From the NCBI GenBank assembly GCA_947455465.1, contig CANGNS010000001.1, positions 1 through 64,000 on the forward strand: a stretch of DNA of 64,000 bases. Reading direction: 5' to 3'. Each line of letters begins with the position of its first letter. Within the stretch, counting starts at the first letter, position 1. This DNA is from Comamonadaceae bacterium. Lineage in GTDB: Bacteria > Pseudomonadota > Gammaproteobacteria > Burkholderiales > Burkholderiaceae_C. Shown in pieces: positions 45,370 through 53,999 of this stretch. The notes under the pieces are model-generated. The model saw only the letters and a list, made by a program, of their open reading frames with translations, was not told the origin of the DNA and did not search any database. A program made the translations under genes and the position numbers.

Positions 45370-45757
45370 AGCAGAAAAAGCCAAAAATGCACTGGCTGTG
45401 GATAACTTTTTAGTGGTTTTTTTCATCAATGAAATCAACGACTTCTTGCCGAAATCATGGAAATTGCGATTTTTCATATATTTCTTGGCGGGCAGGGCAC
45501 TCTTTCAGTGCCCACGGCCGGTTTATGCTCAAAACACCCGTTTAAGCGGCGATCGGTCGCGTCAGCACACAGCGTATTCGGGCGTCGTATTTGACCCAAA
45601 TTTCAACGGTTTTAGCGCTGATTTTTGGTCTGTGCTGCGGTACTAGCTTTGCAAAACCAGGGAATTTGGCCCAGACTGCTCAAACCTCAGGCTTTACCTG
45701 AACTTAGCCGGTAGACACCCTGAGCATGCGCGCCAAAATCCCTTAAAACAGTTATCA

Positions 45758-45784
45758 GAAACCCGCCAAATTGCCGGGTTACCG
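45758..45784 (+). repeat. Hairpin repeat, copy 2
   Basis: Direct copy of the 27-base element at 45343 with a single G-to-C change in the right arm, which breaks one pair of the stem. It ends 57 bases before the DUF6876 gene. The two copies could be recombinase sites, transcript terminators or ends of a small lost element. Confidence 0.6.
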
Positions 45785-45841
45785 GTTGTCCTTTAGGGTA
45801 TCTGAAACAACACTGCACGTGTACAACAACACCTGCAGCAC

Positions 45842-46222
45842 ATGAAAACACAAGATCAATTGGCAGCGCTGGGCTTAGATCACAGCAGCCTGGCTCAATT
45901 TACCGGCACACTGCAATATCACCGCATTGGACGCAGGCACCTGCTGACAGATGGCACCCGCTACTTAAGTGAGCGCGCGCAGTGCTGGTGGATCATGGAT
46001 GCAGTTGCCAGTCACCTGGACGAAATAGGCGCCGATGACTGGTTCGTACTGGTCAGGGTCGTGGTGCAGGGCAGGGTAGCGGTCATGGTCTATGAAGACG
46101 GCAATGGCAAGGAGTACGCCCGTCAAACGATTCCCTACACAGACTTTCCCATTGGGGAGATCACTCTCTACGCCTGCTGGGACGGTGATCACTGGGTGAC
46201 CATGCTGCCCAGTGAGTATTGA
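45842..46222 (+). CDS. DUF6876-family protein
   Basis: A 126-residue protein with the family pattern LAQFTGTLQYHRIG, then YLSERAQCWWIMDAVASH and a C-terminal TLYACWDGDHWVTMLPSEY. Such proteins occur mostly on plasmids and genomic islands and have no known function. No ribosome-binding site is strong here. It lies ahead of the TA-like trio but 43 bases apart. Confidence 0.7.
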   Translation: MKTQDQLAALGLDHSSLAQFTGTLQYHRIGRRHLLTDGTRYLSERAQCWWIMDAVASHLDEIGADDWFVLVRVVVQGRVAVMVYEDGNGKEYARQTIPYTDFPIGEITLYACWDGDHWVTMLPSEY

Positions 46223-46265
46223 AGTGAATTTTGCGGATGTATAAAAGTAGTTATATAATAGAAAT

Positions 46266-46520
46266 ATGACCATTACCTATACAAAACATGCTCTAGCTCG
46301 CATGGCTGAGCGAGGTATAAGCCAAGAGGAGGTTGAGGCAACGGTGAAAAACCCCATTCGGCAAATACCCGCAGCACATGGCCGAATTGAGTCGCAAGGT
46401 TTTATTGAAAGATCTGGTAACAAGCAGCTACTTCGAGTTATCAGTGAAGGTGACGTGGTTGTGTTGGTCGTCACTGTGATGGCAACAAGCAAGTTTGAAA
46501 AGTATGGAGTCTCGCTATGA
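46266..46520 (+). CDS. DUF4258 protein, toxin-like
   Basis: An 84-residue protein with the DUF4258 core YTKHALARMAERGISQEEVE and a late LRVISEGDVVVLVVTVM. The fold is related to RelE/BrnT-like small nucleases, but toxicity is not established for the family. The stop overlaps the DUF2283 gene by four bases (ATGA), the usual pairing of these two families. Confidence 0.78.
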   Translation: MTITYTKHALARMAERGISQEEVEATVKNPIRQIPAAHGRIESQGFIERSGNKQLLRVISEGDVVVLVVTVMATSKFEKYGVSL

Positions 46521-46717
46521 AAATTGAATACGACCAGCAAGCCGATGCCATGTATATCCGCTTGCGTGCAGGCACTGTGGCTGAGAGTGAAGAAATTCGA
46601 CCTGGTGTTGTGTTTGACTATGACCTCGAAGGCAAAGTGCTTGGCATTGAAATGCTTGATGTGAGCGAACGCACAGATAACCCCCGCGAGTTAGCTATGG
46701 AGTTGGTGGGTGAGTGA
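46517..46717 (+). CDS. DUF2283 protein, antitoxin-like partner
   Basis: A 66-residue protein with the DUF2283 signature YDQQADAMYIRL, VFDYDLEGKVLGIEMLDVS. It overlaps DUF4258 upstream and the XRE gene downstream (by eight bases), so all three form one translational unit. It is presumed to be a partner or regulator of the DUF4258 protein. Confidence 0.8.
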   Translation: MKIEYDQQADAMYIRLRAGTVAESEEIRPGVVFDYDLEGKVLGIEMLDVSERTDNPRELAMELVGE

Positions 46718-46943
46718 TTTAGCGCAGGCCAGAGTTATGGAGATGCGAGCGGAGTTGATAGATCACCTTCGCCTTTTTGTCCAATCAGAAGGTTGGACTC
46801 AAGCTCAAGTTGCTGAACGCTTTGGAGTAGCTCAAAGCAGGGTGAGTGACCTTTTGACCGGTAAGACTGAAAAGTTCAGCCTCGATATGCTCATTACATT
46901 GGCCTCACGTGTTGGGTGCAAAGTTGAGCTGGCTGTTGAGTGA
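46710..46943 (+). CDS. Small XRE-family HTH protein
   Basis: A 77-residue protein with a GTG start inside the DUF2283 gene. The HTH is WTQAQVAERFGVAQSRVSDLLTG, followed by LDMLITLASRVGCKVEL, the HTH_37-type layout found in HigA-like antitoxins. It likely autoregulates the trio. Confidence 0.8.
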   Translation: MSDLAQARVMEMRAELIDHLRLFVQSEGWTQAQVAERFGVAQSRVSDLLTGKTEKFSLDMLITLASRVGCKVELAVE

Positions 46944-47118
46944 CATGATGACCTCGACGCACGATGCTAAAAGATTACGATTTCACTACGGTGCGCTCGC
47001 AACCCGTACCAAAGTCTGATCAACCTTTACTTGCGCGATTGCGCGGTTCATAACCGAAAATTGGTTTTGCTTTGGCAATGGCGCGCGCCGCGAATCGATG
47101 CTGCCCATTGAGTGCTGA

Positions 47119-47511
47119 TCACATAAAAAAGTAAAAGTACACGATGATCTGCATCCGGCGCAGGCCATCTGCACGTCCAATCTGATGTCCAGAGCCATCG
47201 TAAATCCGTTCTCCATCTATGCGGCCTATTTGCGATCCCGAGTCGCTGTAAAGACGCTCACCATCAATGCGACCGATTTGGCTGCCTGACGCGTTGTAGA
47301 TGCGCTCACCTTCTATGCGTCCTAGTTGCCGACCGGAGCCGTCATAAATTCGATCGCCATCCACACGCCCAATCTGATGACCGGATCCGTCGTAGTAGCG
47401 CTCACTATCCACGCGGCCGATCTGGTGACCACTGCCGTCATACATGCGCTGGGCAAAGGCTGTGTTTAGAAATACCAGGGTTACAGATACGGCCACAAGA
47501 AAATTTTTCAT
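47119..47511 (-). CDS. Secreted repeat protein of the 5-fold beta-flower type
   Basis: A 130-residue protein with signal peptide (LVAVSVTLVFLNTAFA). Six tandem 15-residue repeats of the form YDGSGHQIGRVDGER fill residues 21-115, and the protein ends in a hydrophobic IIVYFYFF tail. The repeat matches what I know as 5-fold beta-flower proteins, which have no known function. The DNA repeats are strongly similar, so copy number may vary. Confidence 0.72.
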   Translation of the reverse strand: MKNFLVAVSVTLVFLNTAFAQRMYDGSGHQIGRVDSERYYDGSGHQIGRVDGDRIYDGSGRQLGRIEGERIYNASGSQIGRIDGERLYSDSGSQIGRIDGERIYDGSGHQIGRADGLRRMQIIVYFYFFM

Positions 47512-47773
47512 TGGCAGAGTTTATTGGACTTTTTGCAAAATTCTGATTAACCTGGTCCTTGTCCTTAATTAGGACGTCGATTAATTTTTGACCTGACTGG
47601 GGCCGCTGGTGATGCTGTGAAAACCGAACTGTGCCCATAGCAACCAGCGTGCGTCGTTGGAATTAGGTGCTCTTACTTGGGTTTGAACTATTTGGCTGCG
47701 GCCATCGACATGCACGCGCACACTGGCTTGGAAAGTTTGCATGCAAGTATTTAGCCCGGGCTGAAGAGCATGC

Positions 47774-47873
47774 CAAGGACAAGGTCTGGCTGCCTACGGC
47801 ATTCATTTGGATTACTCCAATGGCACCTGGGTATTCCCAGTTGCACCTGACGTTACTACTATAAGGGTGTGCA
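47774..47873 (+). repeat. ~100-bp direct repeat, copy A
   Basis: Matches 54000-54104 in the same orientation, including CTGCCTACGGCAT, CCAATGGCACCTGGGTATTC and CTACTATAAGGGTGTGCA. The surrounding gap 47512-47942 holds no gene. The two copies bracket a 6-kb cassette of SOS and stress genes. It may be the end of a lost transposon. Confidence 0.65.
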
Positions 47874-47942
47874 GATTTATGTAGTTGCGATGGCTAGTGT
47901 CGTCGTGTTGAGTAACCAAAATCCAACTGTAAAAATGCACTA

Positions 47943-48281
47943 TTACTTGATCCTGAGCCTCTGACTTTTACGGGTTCGTTCCATTAAATCTGTAGGCTTA
48001 GTTTTTACCCAGGCCACAAAGCGCTGGATGCCAGGGTGCGCAAGCAGCGCCTCAACTGAATTAAATTGTTTGACTAATTCGGTCTCGGTGAATAAAGCAT
48101 GAATTTGGCGATGGCAGATCCGATGCAGGTATTGCGTTTGTCGGCCGCCTTTAGACTTTGGTATCAGATGATGGGCGTCTCGCTGGCTGTTCGGTATTAC
48201 CCGGTCGCACAAAGGGCAAATCAGGTCAGTCTGTGTAACCACATCTCGTTCCTGTTGAAGTAAGCGTCTGATACGGCCCAT
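47943..48281 (-). CDS. HNH endonuclease-like protein
   Basis: A 112-residue protein. CPLCDR gives a zinc pair, and DAHHLIPKSKGGRQTQYLHR with CHRQIHALF is the HNH core. It is probably a small DNA nuclease or recombination helper. The stop-to-start distance to umuC upstream on the same strand is 13 bases, so it may be the third gene of the umuDC operon. Confidence 0.78.
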   Translation of the reverse strand: MGRIRRLLQQERDVVTQTDLICPLCDRVIPNSQRDAHHLIPKSKGGRQTQYLHRICHRQIHALFTETELVKQFNSVEALLAHPGIQRFVAWVKTKPTDLMERTRKSQRLRIK

Positions 48282-48294
48282 ACTGCAATCTTAA

Positions 48295-49608
48295 TCAAGC
48301 TCTGGCAATCGGAATGTCTGCCCAGTTGGTGGTGTACGCGGGCGTTTTTCGCTCTTGCCGCATGGACCACACACGGCGGTCACCATCGAGTCCCGCGCTG
48401 GCCATCTTCATGGTTCCACGTCCGTAGCGCTTATTGATGGTATCTAGTGCTGACATCAGGCGTGCCTTTTCGGCTATGTCGGCATGGGAATCATTCTCAT
48501 CCAGATCGAGTTCGCCTTGAACTACGGAGTCAGGCTGCAGGTCCAGCAGCATGACCCCGGCTTTGGCATATTTGAAACCTTGGCAGTAAATAGCCTGCAG
48601 CCCTAAACTCGTGGCCTGCACGATAGCGCCTGTATCCGCCGTCGGTCTGCGTAATGGCACGACAATGGATCGGCTGTACTGTGGGTCTTTGCGAAAGGGA
48701 CTGGTGCGGATGAAGACCATCACGTCACCGGCAAGTGAGTACTGCTTGCGCGCCTTTTCCGCAGCACGACTGGCAAATTCAGTGACCGCCTGAGTCAGGT
48801 CAGATAGCTCTGTAACGGCATGTCCGAAGGAGCGTGTGCAGGCAATCTCTTTCTTGGGGCTAGGTGCGTCATCAAGCCCGATACACTGAATACCCTGAAG
48901 TTCACGAACTGTTCGCTCAAGCACCACTGACCACCCTCGGCGAATGGTGGCAGCGTCCATATCAACCAGGTCCTGTACAGTCTTAATGCCTCCATCAGTG
49001 AGTTGTTTACTAATGCGTCGTCCGATACCCCAGACCTCACCAACCTCAGTTGCCTCAAATACCCGCTGTCTTTCAATGGCCGAGAGCACCTCTAGATTGC
49101 AAACTTGAGCTAAATGCGATGGATATATCCCTGGCTTTCGCTCAGCGGTCTTGGCAATATGATTGGCTAGTTTTGCAAGTGTCTTGGTTTTCCCGATTCC
49201 GATGCCACAAGGGATTCCTGTCCATTGCAGGATACGTGACCGGATCTTATGACTGCGCTCCACTAAGTCGCCTCGAACGCCCTCGAGCCCGATGAAAGAC
49301 TCGTCAATTGAGTAAATCTCTTGCGATGGCCCTAATCCGGCCGCTAGGCTCATCATTCTGTCGCTAATATCACCATAAAGGGCAAAATTGGCCGAAAGAG
49401 CCACCAAACCTTCAGACTCGGCTAGATGCTTGATCTGAAACCACGGTGCCCCCATCTTGATACCTAGAGATTTAGCCTCGTTGGACCGTGCGATGGCACA
49501 ACCGTCGTTATTGCTGAGTACTACCGCTGGAATACCGTTCAGACTTGGCCGAAAGATGCGTTCGCAGCTCACATAAAAGTTATTTCCATCAACCAGCGCG
49601 TACACCAC
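48295..49608 (-). CDS. umuC: DNA polymerase V catalytic subunit UmuC
   Basis: A 437-residue Y-family polymerase. The palm begins YALVDGNNFYVSCERIF, and the second acidic motif is IYSIDESFIGLEG. The HhH segment is EVGEVWGIGRRISKQL, and the little-finger domain and C-terminal DUF4113-like tail complete it. It performs error-prone bypass of DNA lesions with processed UmuD. It begins nine bases after the umuD stop. Confidence 0.94.
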   Translation of the reverse strand: MVYALVDGNNFYVSCERIFRPSLNGIPAVVLSNNDGCAIARSNEAKSLGIKMGAPWFQIKHLAESEGLVALSANFALYGDISDRMMSLAAGLGPSQEIYSIDESFIGLEGVRGDLVERSHKIRSRILQWTGIPCGIGIGKTKTLAKLANHIAKTAERKPGIYPSHLAQVCNLEVLSAIERQRVFEATEVGEVWGIGRRISKQLTDGGIKTVQDLVDMDAATIRRGWSVVLERTVRELQGIQCIGLDDAPSPKKEIACTRSFGHAVTELSDLTQAVTEFASRAAEKARKQYSLAGDVMVFIRTSPFRKDPQYSRSIVVPLRRPTADTGAIVQATSLGLQAIYCQGFKYAKAGVMLLDLQPDSVVQGELDLDENDSHADIAEKARLMSALDTINKRYGRGTMKMASAGLDGDRRVWSMRQERKTPAYTTNWADIPIARA

Positions 49609-49617
49609 ATCCTCCTG

Positions 49618-50058
49618 TCAAACGTTGAATTGCTTTATCGTGCTGGTAACTACACCCCAAATCTCAATCGTTTGTCCGTCCTTAGGGGTGATGTCAGGGT
49701 AGGTGGGGTTGGCAGATTTGAGTTTGATGCGCCCCACGCGCTGGCTCAACACCTTTACGGTAAAGTCTCCGTCTACGATCGCGACCACGATATGCGCGTT
49801 GCGTGGTTTGATGGCCCGGTCCACCACCAAAATGTCGCCATCAAATATGCCTACTTCGGTCATGGAGTGGCCGCTAGCACGCAAAAAATACGTCGCCTGC
49901 GAGTGTTTAATGAGTAACTGTGCCAAATCAATGCGCTGCGCGCCTAAATCTTCTGCAGGGGACGGGAAACCGGCCTGCACATGGCCACGAACGAGTGATA
50001 CCTCTAAAGGAATAGTCGAGGCAAGGATCGGAGTGTCGAATGACTGAAGGCTGTACAT
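49618..50058 (-). CDS. umuD: UmuD, LexA-like self-cleaving partner of UmuC
   Basis: A 146-residue S24 peptidase. The self-cleavage site is Ala29-Gly30 (VQAGFPSPAEDL), nucleophile Ser65 (ASGHSMTE) and Lys102 (DGDFTVKVL). RecA-stimulated cleavage makes the active form. A LexA-box-like sequence overlaps the start codon, so expression should be SOS-induced. Confidence 0.93.
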   Translation of the reverse strand: MYSLQSFDTPILASTIPLEVSLVRGHVQAGFPSPAEDLGAQRIDLAQLLIKHSQATYFLRASGHSMTEVGIFDGDILVVDRAIKPRNAHIVVAIVDGDFTVKVLSQRVGRIKLKSANPTYPDITPKDGQTIEIWGVVTSTIKQFNV

Positions 50059-50066
50059 TTATACAG
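50051..50066. promoter_or_regulatory. LexA (SOS) box between umuD and the SRAP gene
   Basis: CTGTACATTTATACAG fits the CTGT-N8-ACAG LexA consensus. It covers the umuD ATG (50058-50056) and lies 27 bases before the divergent SRAP start, so one operator could control both directions. Confidence 0.75.
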
Positions 50067-50092
50067 TATAATCACATCAAGTAAGGACCACC

Positions 50093-50788
50093 GTGTGTAG
50101 CCATTACCAAGCCCTTAAAGAGCGAGAGAAATTCCTAAAGGTTTTCTCGGTGCAGCCGCCTGTTGAGGACGGTAAGCTTGACATGTGGCCGGGCTACCTA
50201 GGCGCGTTCATCTGCAAGCATCCCCATGCGGACGCTGGAGACGAGGCTGTGCGCATGGCGCAGGCTGTCAACGGCATATTCGGACTGGTTCCGCACTGGT
50301 CCACTGACACCAAGATTGCCAAAAGCACATATAACTGCCGTAGCGAATCCGCCGCTCAAAAGCCAAGTTTTAGAGATGCTTTTCGGCGCAACCAACGTTG
50401 CATCATTCCTGTTGATGCCTTCTATGAACCGGACTGGCGCAGCGGTAGTGCCATTGCCACGAGGATAGAGCATGTAGATGGGAGTCCAATCGCAATTGCA
50501 GGTTTGTGGTCAAGTTGGAAGGATCCCAAAGGCGGCTTGTTACACAGCTTCACAATGCTAACTATCAATGCTGATGCGCACCCTTTGATGAATCAGTTCC
50601 ACAAACCCTCTGACGAAAAACGCATGGTGGCCATATTGCCAACTGAACGGTACCAAGACTGGATCGAAGGTAAGGGCGTAATTAATGACTTCATGGTGCC
50701 ATTCAGTGCTGAGCTTTTACAGGCGAGGGAAGTGAAGTCAGGATACAAGAAGCCAACTTCACAATCTCGTAATCTCTCCCTTATATGA
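50093..50788 (+). CDS. SRAP/HMCES-family abasic-site shield protein (YedK type)
   Basis: A 231-residue protein with a GTG start giving MCSHYQAL. Cys2 is the residue that forms the thiazolidine crosslink to abasic sites in single-stranded DNA. Other family residues are NCRSESAAQKPSFRDAF, CIIPVDAFYEPDW and NQFHKPSDEKRMV with the catalytic His. It protects abasic DNA during replication. It is divergent from umuDC and shares the LexA box region. Confidence 0.92.
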   Translation: MCSHYQALKEREKFLKVFSVQPPVEDGKLDMWPGYLGAFICKHPHADAGDEAVRMAQAVNGIFGLVPHWSTDTKIAKSTYNCRSESAAQKPSFRDAFRRNQRCIIPVDAFYEPDWRSGSAIATRIEHVDGSPIAIAGLWSSWKDPKGGLLHSFTMLTINADAHPLMNQFHKPSDEKRMVAILPTERYQDWIEGKGVINDFMVPFSAELLQAREVKSGYKKPTSQSRNLSLI

Positions 50789-50897
50789 AAGATTCTGGCT
50801 CAATTTTTTCTGTCCGTAAGCTCCATCTTATTTGGCCGAAATAGTCGCCATTGGCGTGTGATTGGTTTGGATATGTTTATTACACCCAGCCCTGTAG

Positions 50898-51101
50898 TCA
50901 GACGCCATCGTCTTGCAGATCTCGCCATTGGATGATTTGAGTTGCTTTGGAGAATACTGATTCAATTTCTACCAATTCAATGGGATCTGTGGGCATGTCT
51001 GGTTTGATCACCCGGCTAACAAGATAATGCTTTTGTTTAGCCAACGGGGTAACAGCTGTCCATTTAGTCAACAATAGTTTTTTTGGATTCAGTGGGTTCA
51101 T
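50898..51101 (-). CDS. TIGR02450-family small protein
   Basis: A 67-residue protein starting MNPLNPKKLLLTKWTAVTP, with LVSRVI and the family ending IIQWRDLQDDGV. The family is small, conserved and tryptophan-containing, of unknown function. Gene-free flanks of about 110 bases lie on each side. Confidence 0.78.
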   Translation of the reverse strand: MNPLNPKKLLLTKWTAVTPLAKQKHYLVSRVIKPDMPTDPIELVEIESVFSKATQIIQWRDLQDDGV

Positions 51102-51140
51102 TCAAATGTATTCAATCTACTTGAATAAAGGTATCTAGCT

Positions 51141-51156
51141 CTGAATTTTTATTCAG
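51141..51156. promoter_or_regulatory. Inverted repeat upstream of the GST gene
   Basis: CTGAATTTTTATTCAG forms a 6-bp inverted repeat with a 4-base spacer, 65 bases before the GST start. Several TTCAA/TTGAA half-sites lie just upstream (51105-51127). It may be an operator; the binding protein is unknown. Confidence 0.35.
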
Positions 51157-51220
51157 ATTGAAGTTAAGTTTCCCTAGAATGTAACCGACCAAAACACAAA
51201 CCAACTTGGCTGGAGAGCAC

Positions 51221-51922
51221 ATGCTTAAATTCTTTTACAACACCGCCCCTAACCCCATGAAGATTGCCCTTTTGCTCGAAGAGCTAGGTTTGTCGTATGA
51301 GGCTATACCGGTGGATACCAGGCAGGGTCAACAATTCGCTACAGAATTCGTAGCTATCAATCCCAACGCTAAAGTACCGGCTATCGTTGATGGCGATGTA
51401 ACGGTTTTTGACAGCAATGCCATCTTGCTGTTCCTGGCTGACCGGGAAAAGCAATTTATTTGTTTGGACATGGCAAGCCCTGAGCGCGCGGAGACACTTT
51501 CATGGCTCATGTTCATTGCAAGCGGAATCGGCCCGTTTTCCGGGCAATCCGTGCATTTCCGACACGTAGCACCGGAGCCCAAGACTTACGCCCTCAATCG
51601 CTACGACTATGAGGCAAACCGCCACTGGAAAATTCTGGAAAAGCACCTTTGCGAGCGTACATTCATGGTCGGCGAACAATACACCGTGGTTGACATGGCA
51701 TTTTGGGGATGGGCTCGGATGTTGCCATATGTACTTGGTACCGGGGACGCCACATGGACAGAGTATCCCCATGTGAAGCGTCTGCTGGACCAAATCAACG
51801 CAAGGCCAGCTGCCCAACGTGCTGAAACCTTGAAGAGTCGCCATAGCTTCAAAGCCGAAATGGACGCTGATGCACGTAAATTTCTGTTTCCGCAAAACCA
51901 GCGTCTAGTAAACAGTATCTAA
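51221..51922 (+). CDS. Glutathione S-transferase family protein
   Basis: A 233-residue GST with GGAG before the ATG at 51221. The thioredoxin-like N-terminal domain starts MLKFFYNTAPNPMKIALLLEEL, with the cis-Pro region NAKVPAIVDGD and VFDSNAILLFLAD. A helical C-terminal domain follows (YTVVDMAFWGWAR). The pattern is like the YghU/nu-type enzymes. It precedes a haloacid dehalogenase by 35 bases, suggesting halogenated or electrophilic substrates. A fragment of a sister gene lies at 20041. Confidence 0.88.
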   Translation: MLKFFYNTAPNPMKIALLLEELGLSYEAIPVDTRQGQQFATEFVAINPNAKVPAIVDGDVTVFDSNAILLFLADREKQFICLDMASPERAETLSWLMFIASGIGPFSGQSVHFRHVAPEPKTYALNRYDYEANRHWKILEKHLCERTFMVGEQYTVVDMAFWGWARMLPYVLGTGDATWTEYPHVKRLLDQINARPAAQRAETLKSRHSFKAEMDADARKFLFPQNQRLVNSI

Positions 51923-51957
51923 GTTCCAAGTACTTGTATATTCAAAAGAAGGATCGT

Positions 51958-52641
51958 ATGTATAAGTTGATAGCATTTGATGCCTACGGGACGCTGTTCG
52001 ACGTGTACTCCATGGGTCAGTTAGCCGAAGAACTATTCCCTGGCCATGGCCAAGCTCTAGCATTGATGTGGCGTGACCGGCAAATTGAATACACGCGCCT
52101 GGTCACCATGAGCGATCCCAACCCCAATGGGAGTCGGCACTACCTTCCATTTTGGGAATTGACCCTGCGCTCCTTGCGTTATTGCTGCAAGCGCTTGGAC
52201 TTGCCGCTAAATGCAGGCTATGAGCAACGCCTGATGGACCAGTACGCCAAACTCACCGGATTCTCTGACAGTTTGGCGGTCTTGCAAGCCATCAAAGCCA
52301 AGGGTCTGTCAACGGCCATCTTATCCAACGGCAGTCGGGAGATGTTGTCTACGGTAGTCGCCGCAAATGGTTTGACCCCTTATTTAGATCAGGTTGTCTC
52401 GGTGGAGGATGTACGGCTATTTAAAACGGCGCCACAGGCCTATGAGCTCCTGCTAAAACAATTTCCCGTTACTAAACAGGAAGTACTTTTTGTTTCCAGC
52501 AATGCCTGGGACGCACTCGCTGCCAAATGGTACGGCTTTGACGTTTTTTGGGTAAATCGGCTTGCGCATCCATTCGAGGAAATCGGTGACCCCCCGAACT
52601 TCGAAGCGAAATCTCTTTCTGAAGTTTTAGATATTCTGTAA
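51958..52641 (+). CDS. Haloacid dehalogenase, type II
   Basis: A 227-residue HAD protein from MYKLIAFDAYGTLFDV, with AAGGA upstream. Motif I nucleophile Asp is in FDAYGTLFD, motif II Ser in LSNGS, motif III Lys in LFKTAP, and the family-specific VSSNAWDALAAKWYGF is present. Such L-2-haloacid dehalogenases convert 2-haloalkanoates into 2-hydroxyacids. It is probably co-transcribed with the GST. Confidence 0.9.
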   Translation: MYKLIAFDAYGTLFDVYSMGQLAEELFPGHGQALALMWRDRQIEYTRLVTMSDPNPNGSRHYLPFWELTLRSLRYCCKRLDLPLNAGYEQRLMDQYAKLTGFSDSLAVLQAIKAKGLSTAILSNGSREMLSTVVAANGLTPYLDQVVSVEDVRLFKTAPQAYELLLKQFPVTKQEVLFVSSNAWDALAAKWYGFDVFWVNRLAHPFEEIGDPPNFEAKSLSEVLDIL

Positions 52642-53003
52642 AGTCTGACACCGAATAATGATTCAGCTGTCTCAATATCTCAACTGTGAAGGCGAAATCC
52701 CAGTGCGGCCAGCGGTAGACCTAATTCCGTAACCCATGTTCCCAATAGTCACTCAAAACTATTATTGACATGACTTAAGGTCAAGGCGGGGCTTTTACGC
52801 TAGAAGGTCCATTTGAAGCCGCGTTTTTAACTCTCTGCAGCTATTTACTGAAGAGGAATGATCACAAGTTGAGCCATTAGCTACGCGGGACTTAGCATGA
52901 GCAATTTAAATTAAAAGAGACTGTGCAGATTTATGAAGAAATCACTTGCTTTACCGAGGACTCCAACGTCTGGCCCAGCCTAAATTAGCAAGAGCACCAG
53001 GCA
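52642..53003. other. Gene-free 360-bp stretch
   Basis: I see no coding frame with start and ribosome-binding site, no RNA and no clear hairpin here. It separates the dehalogenase from the convergent hydrolase. Confidence 0.5.
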
Positions 53004-53951
53004 TTATTGACCCAGGAAAGTTTGAACGGCAGCCACGGTCGCTACGGGGTCTTCCTCGTGTCCCACATGGCCCAGCTTTTCAAAAACAATGAGCTGACTA
53101 CCAGCGATATCGCGATGAAACTTTTCAGCATTGTCCGGCGTGATTAGCCGGTCAAGGGCGCCCCAGATGATCAAGGTTGGCACCATTACCTGTTTGATCG
53201 CTGATTCATTTTGGCCAGGCTTGTTTTGAGCGAACCTTGCGGTTATTGCCTTTCTATTGCCTGCGCGTAGGGCCAAGTCGTAATAGCGATCAACTAACTC
53301 GGGAGTGACCTTGGCGGGATCTGCGTAGACGTTTCGAACACTTGATTCCACGACTCTTCGAGGCAAGATGTTGCCGAGCAGGCGGCTGAGCACTGGCATT
53401 TGAGCAAGTTTGAAGGCGATGGGGACGGATGCCGCTGTGGTGGCATACCCTGAAGAGTCGACCAATATCAACCGTGAAACCCGGTCTGGGTAGGCAACAG
53501 CGGTTTGCCAGCTGACATCTCCACCGAATGAATTTCCCGCTAAAACCGCACGCTTGATTTGCAGTGTGTCCATCAAAGACCGCATGAAATGGGTGTAAGC
53601 GGACATTTGGTAGTTGCCATCCGTGGTTGGTCCAGTAAGGCCAAACCCTGGCAAATCCACACGTATCACACGGTGCTTGTAATTCAGTGCTTGCGCCCAA
53701 GCATCCCAAGTGTGCAAACTGGCACCAGTTCCATGCAAAAGGATGATGGGCTCCGAGTCATCTCTTGGGCCTTCGTCACGCAAATGCACACTCATGCCGT
53801 CAACTGCGACAAATTGGGACGGCGGCGGCGCCCATCGGCTAGTCAATTCCTCCACCGGACGATCAGGCGCCCACACGGCGATCACGCTGATTACCAAGAG
53901 CGCGACTATGAAAATTAATAGGTTTCGAATAGTTTTTAACATGCGTATCAC
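53004..53951 (-). CDS. Membrane-anchored alpha/beta hydrolase
   Basis: A 315-residue protein with an N-terminal hydrophobic anchor (LLIFIVALLVISVIAVW). The hydrolase core shows the oxyanion loop LLHGTGASLHTWD, nucleophile GNSFGG, catalytic Asp near IWGALDRLIT and His in KLGHVGHEED. It resembles MhpC-like C-C or epoxide hydrolases, but the substrate is unknown. It is convergent with the dehalogenase. Confidence 0.85.
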   Translation of the reverse strand: MIRMLKTIRNLLIFIVALLVISVIAVWAPDRPVEELTSRWAPPPSQFVAVDGMSVHLRDEGPRDDSEPIILLHGTGASLHTWDAWAQALNYKHRVIRVDLPGFGLTGPTTDGNYQMSAYTHFMRSLMDTLQIKRAVLAGNSFGGDVSWQTAVAYPDRVSRLILVDSSGYATTAASVPIAFKLAQMPVLSRLLGNILPRRVVESSVRNVYADPAKVTPELVDRYYDLALRAGNRKAITARFAQNKPGQNESAIKQVMVPTLIIWGALDRLITPDNAEKFHRDIAGSQLIVFEKLGHVGHEEDPVATVAAVQTFLGQ

Positions 53952-53999
53952 TTATTGCGTTGAACTTTCTGCTTTGTCCGGATGATCATCTCTGACACG

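Noticed and set aside
45278-45646. 122-codon frame between recombinase and DUF6876
   Set aside because: It runs through a palindromic repeat, has no ribosome-binding site and no protein-like pattern.
47119-47511. Possible CRISPR array because of regular 45-base repeats
   Set aside because: The repeats are contiguous, in frame and code for a secreted repeat protein; there are no unique spacers and no cas genes.
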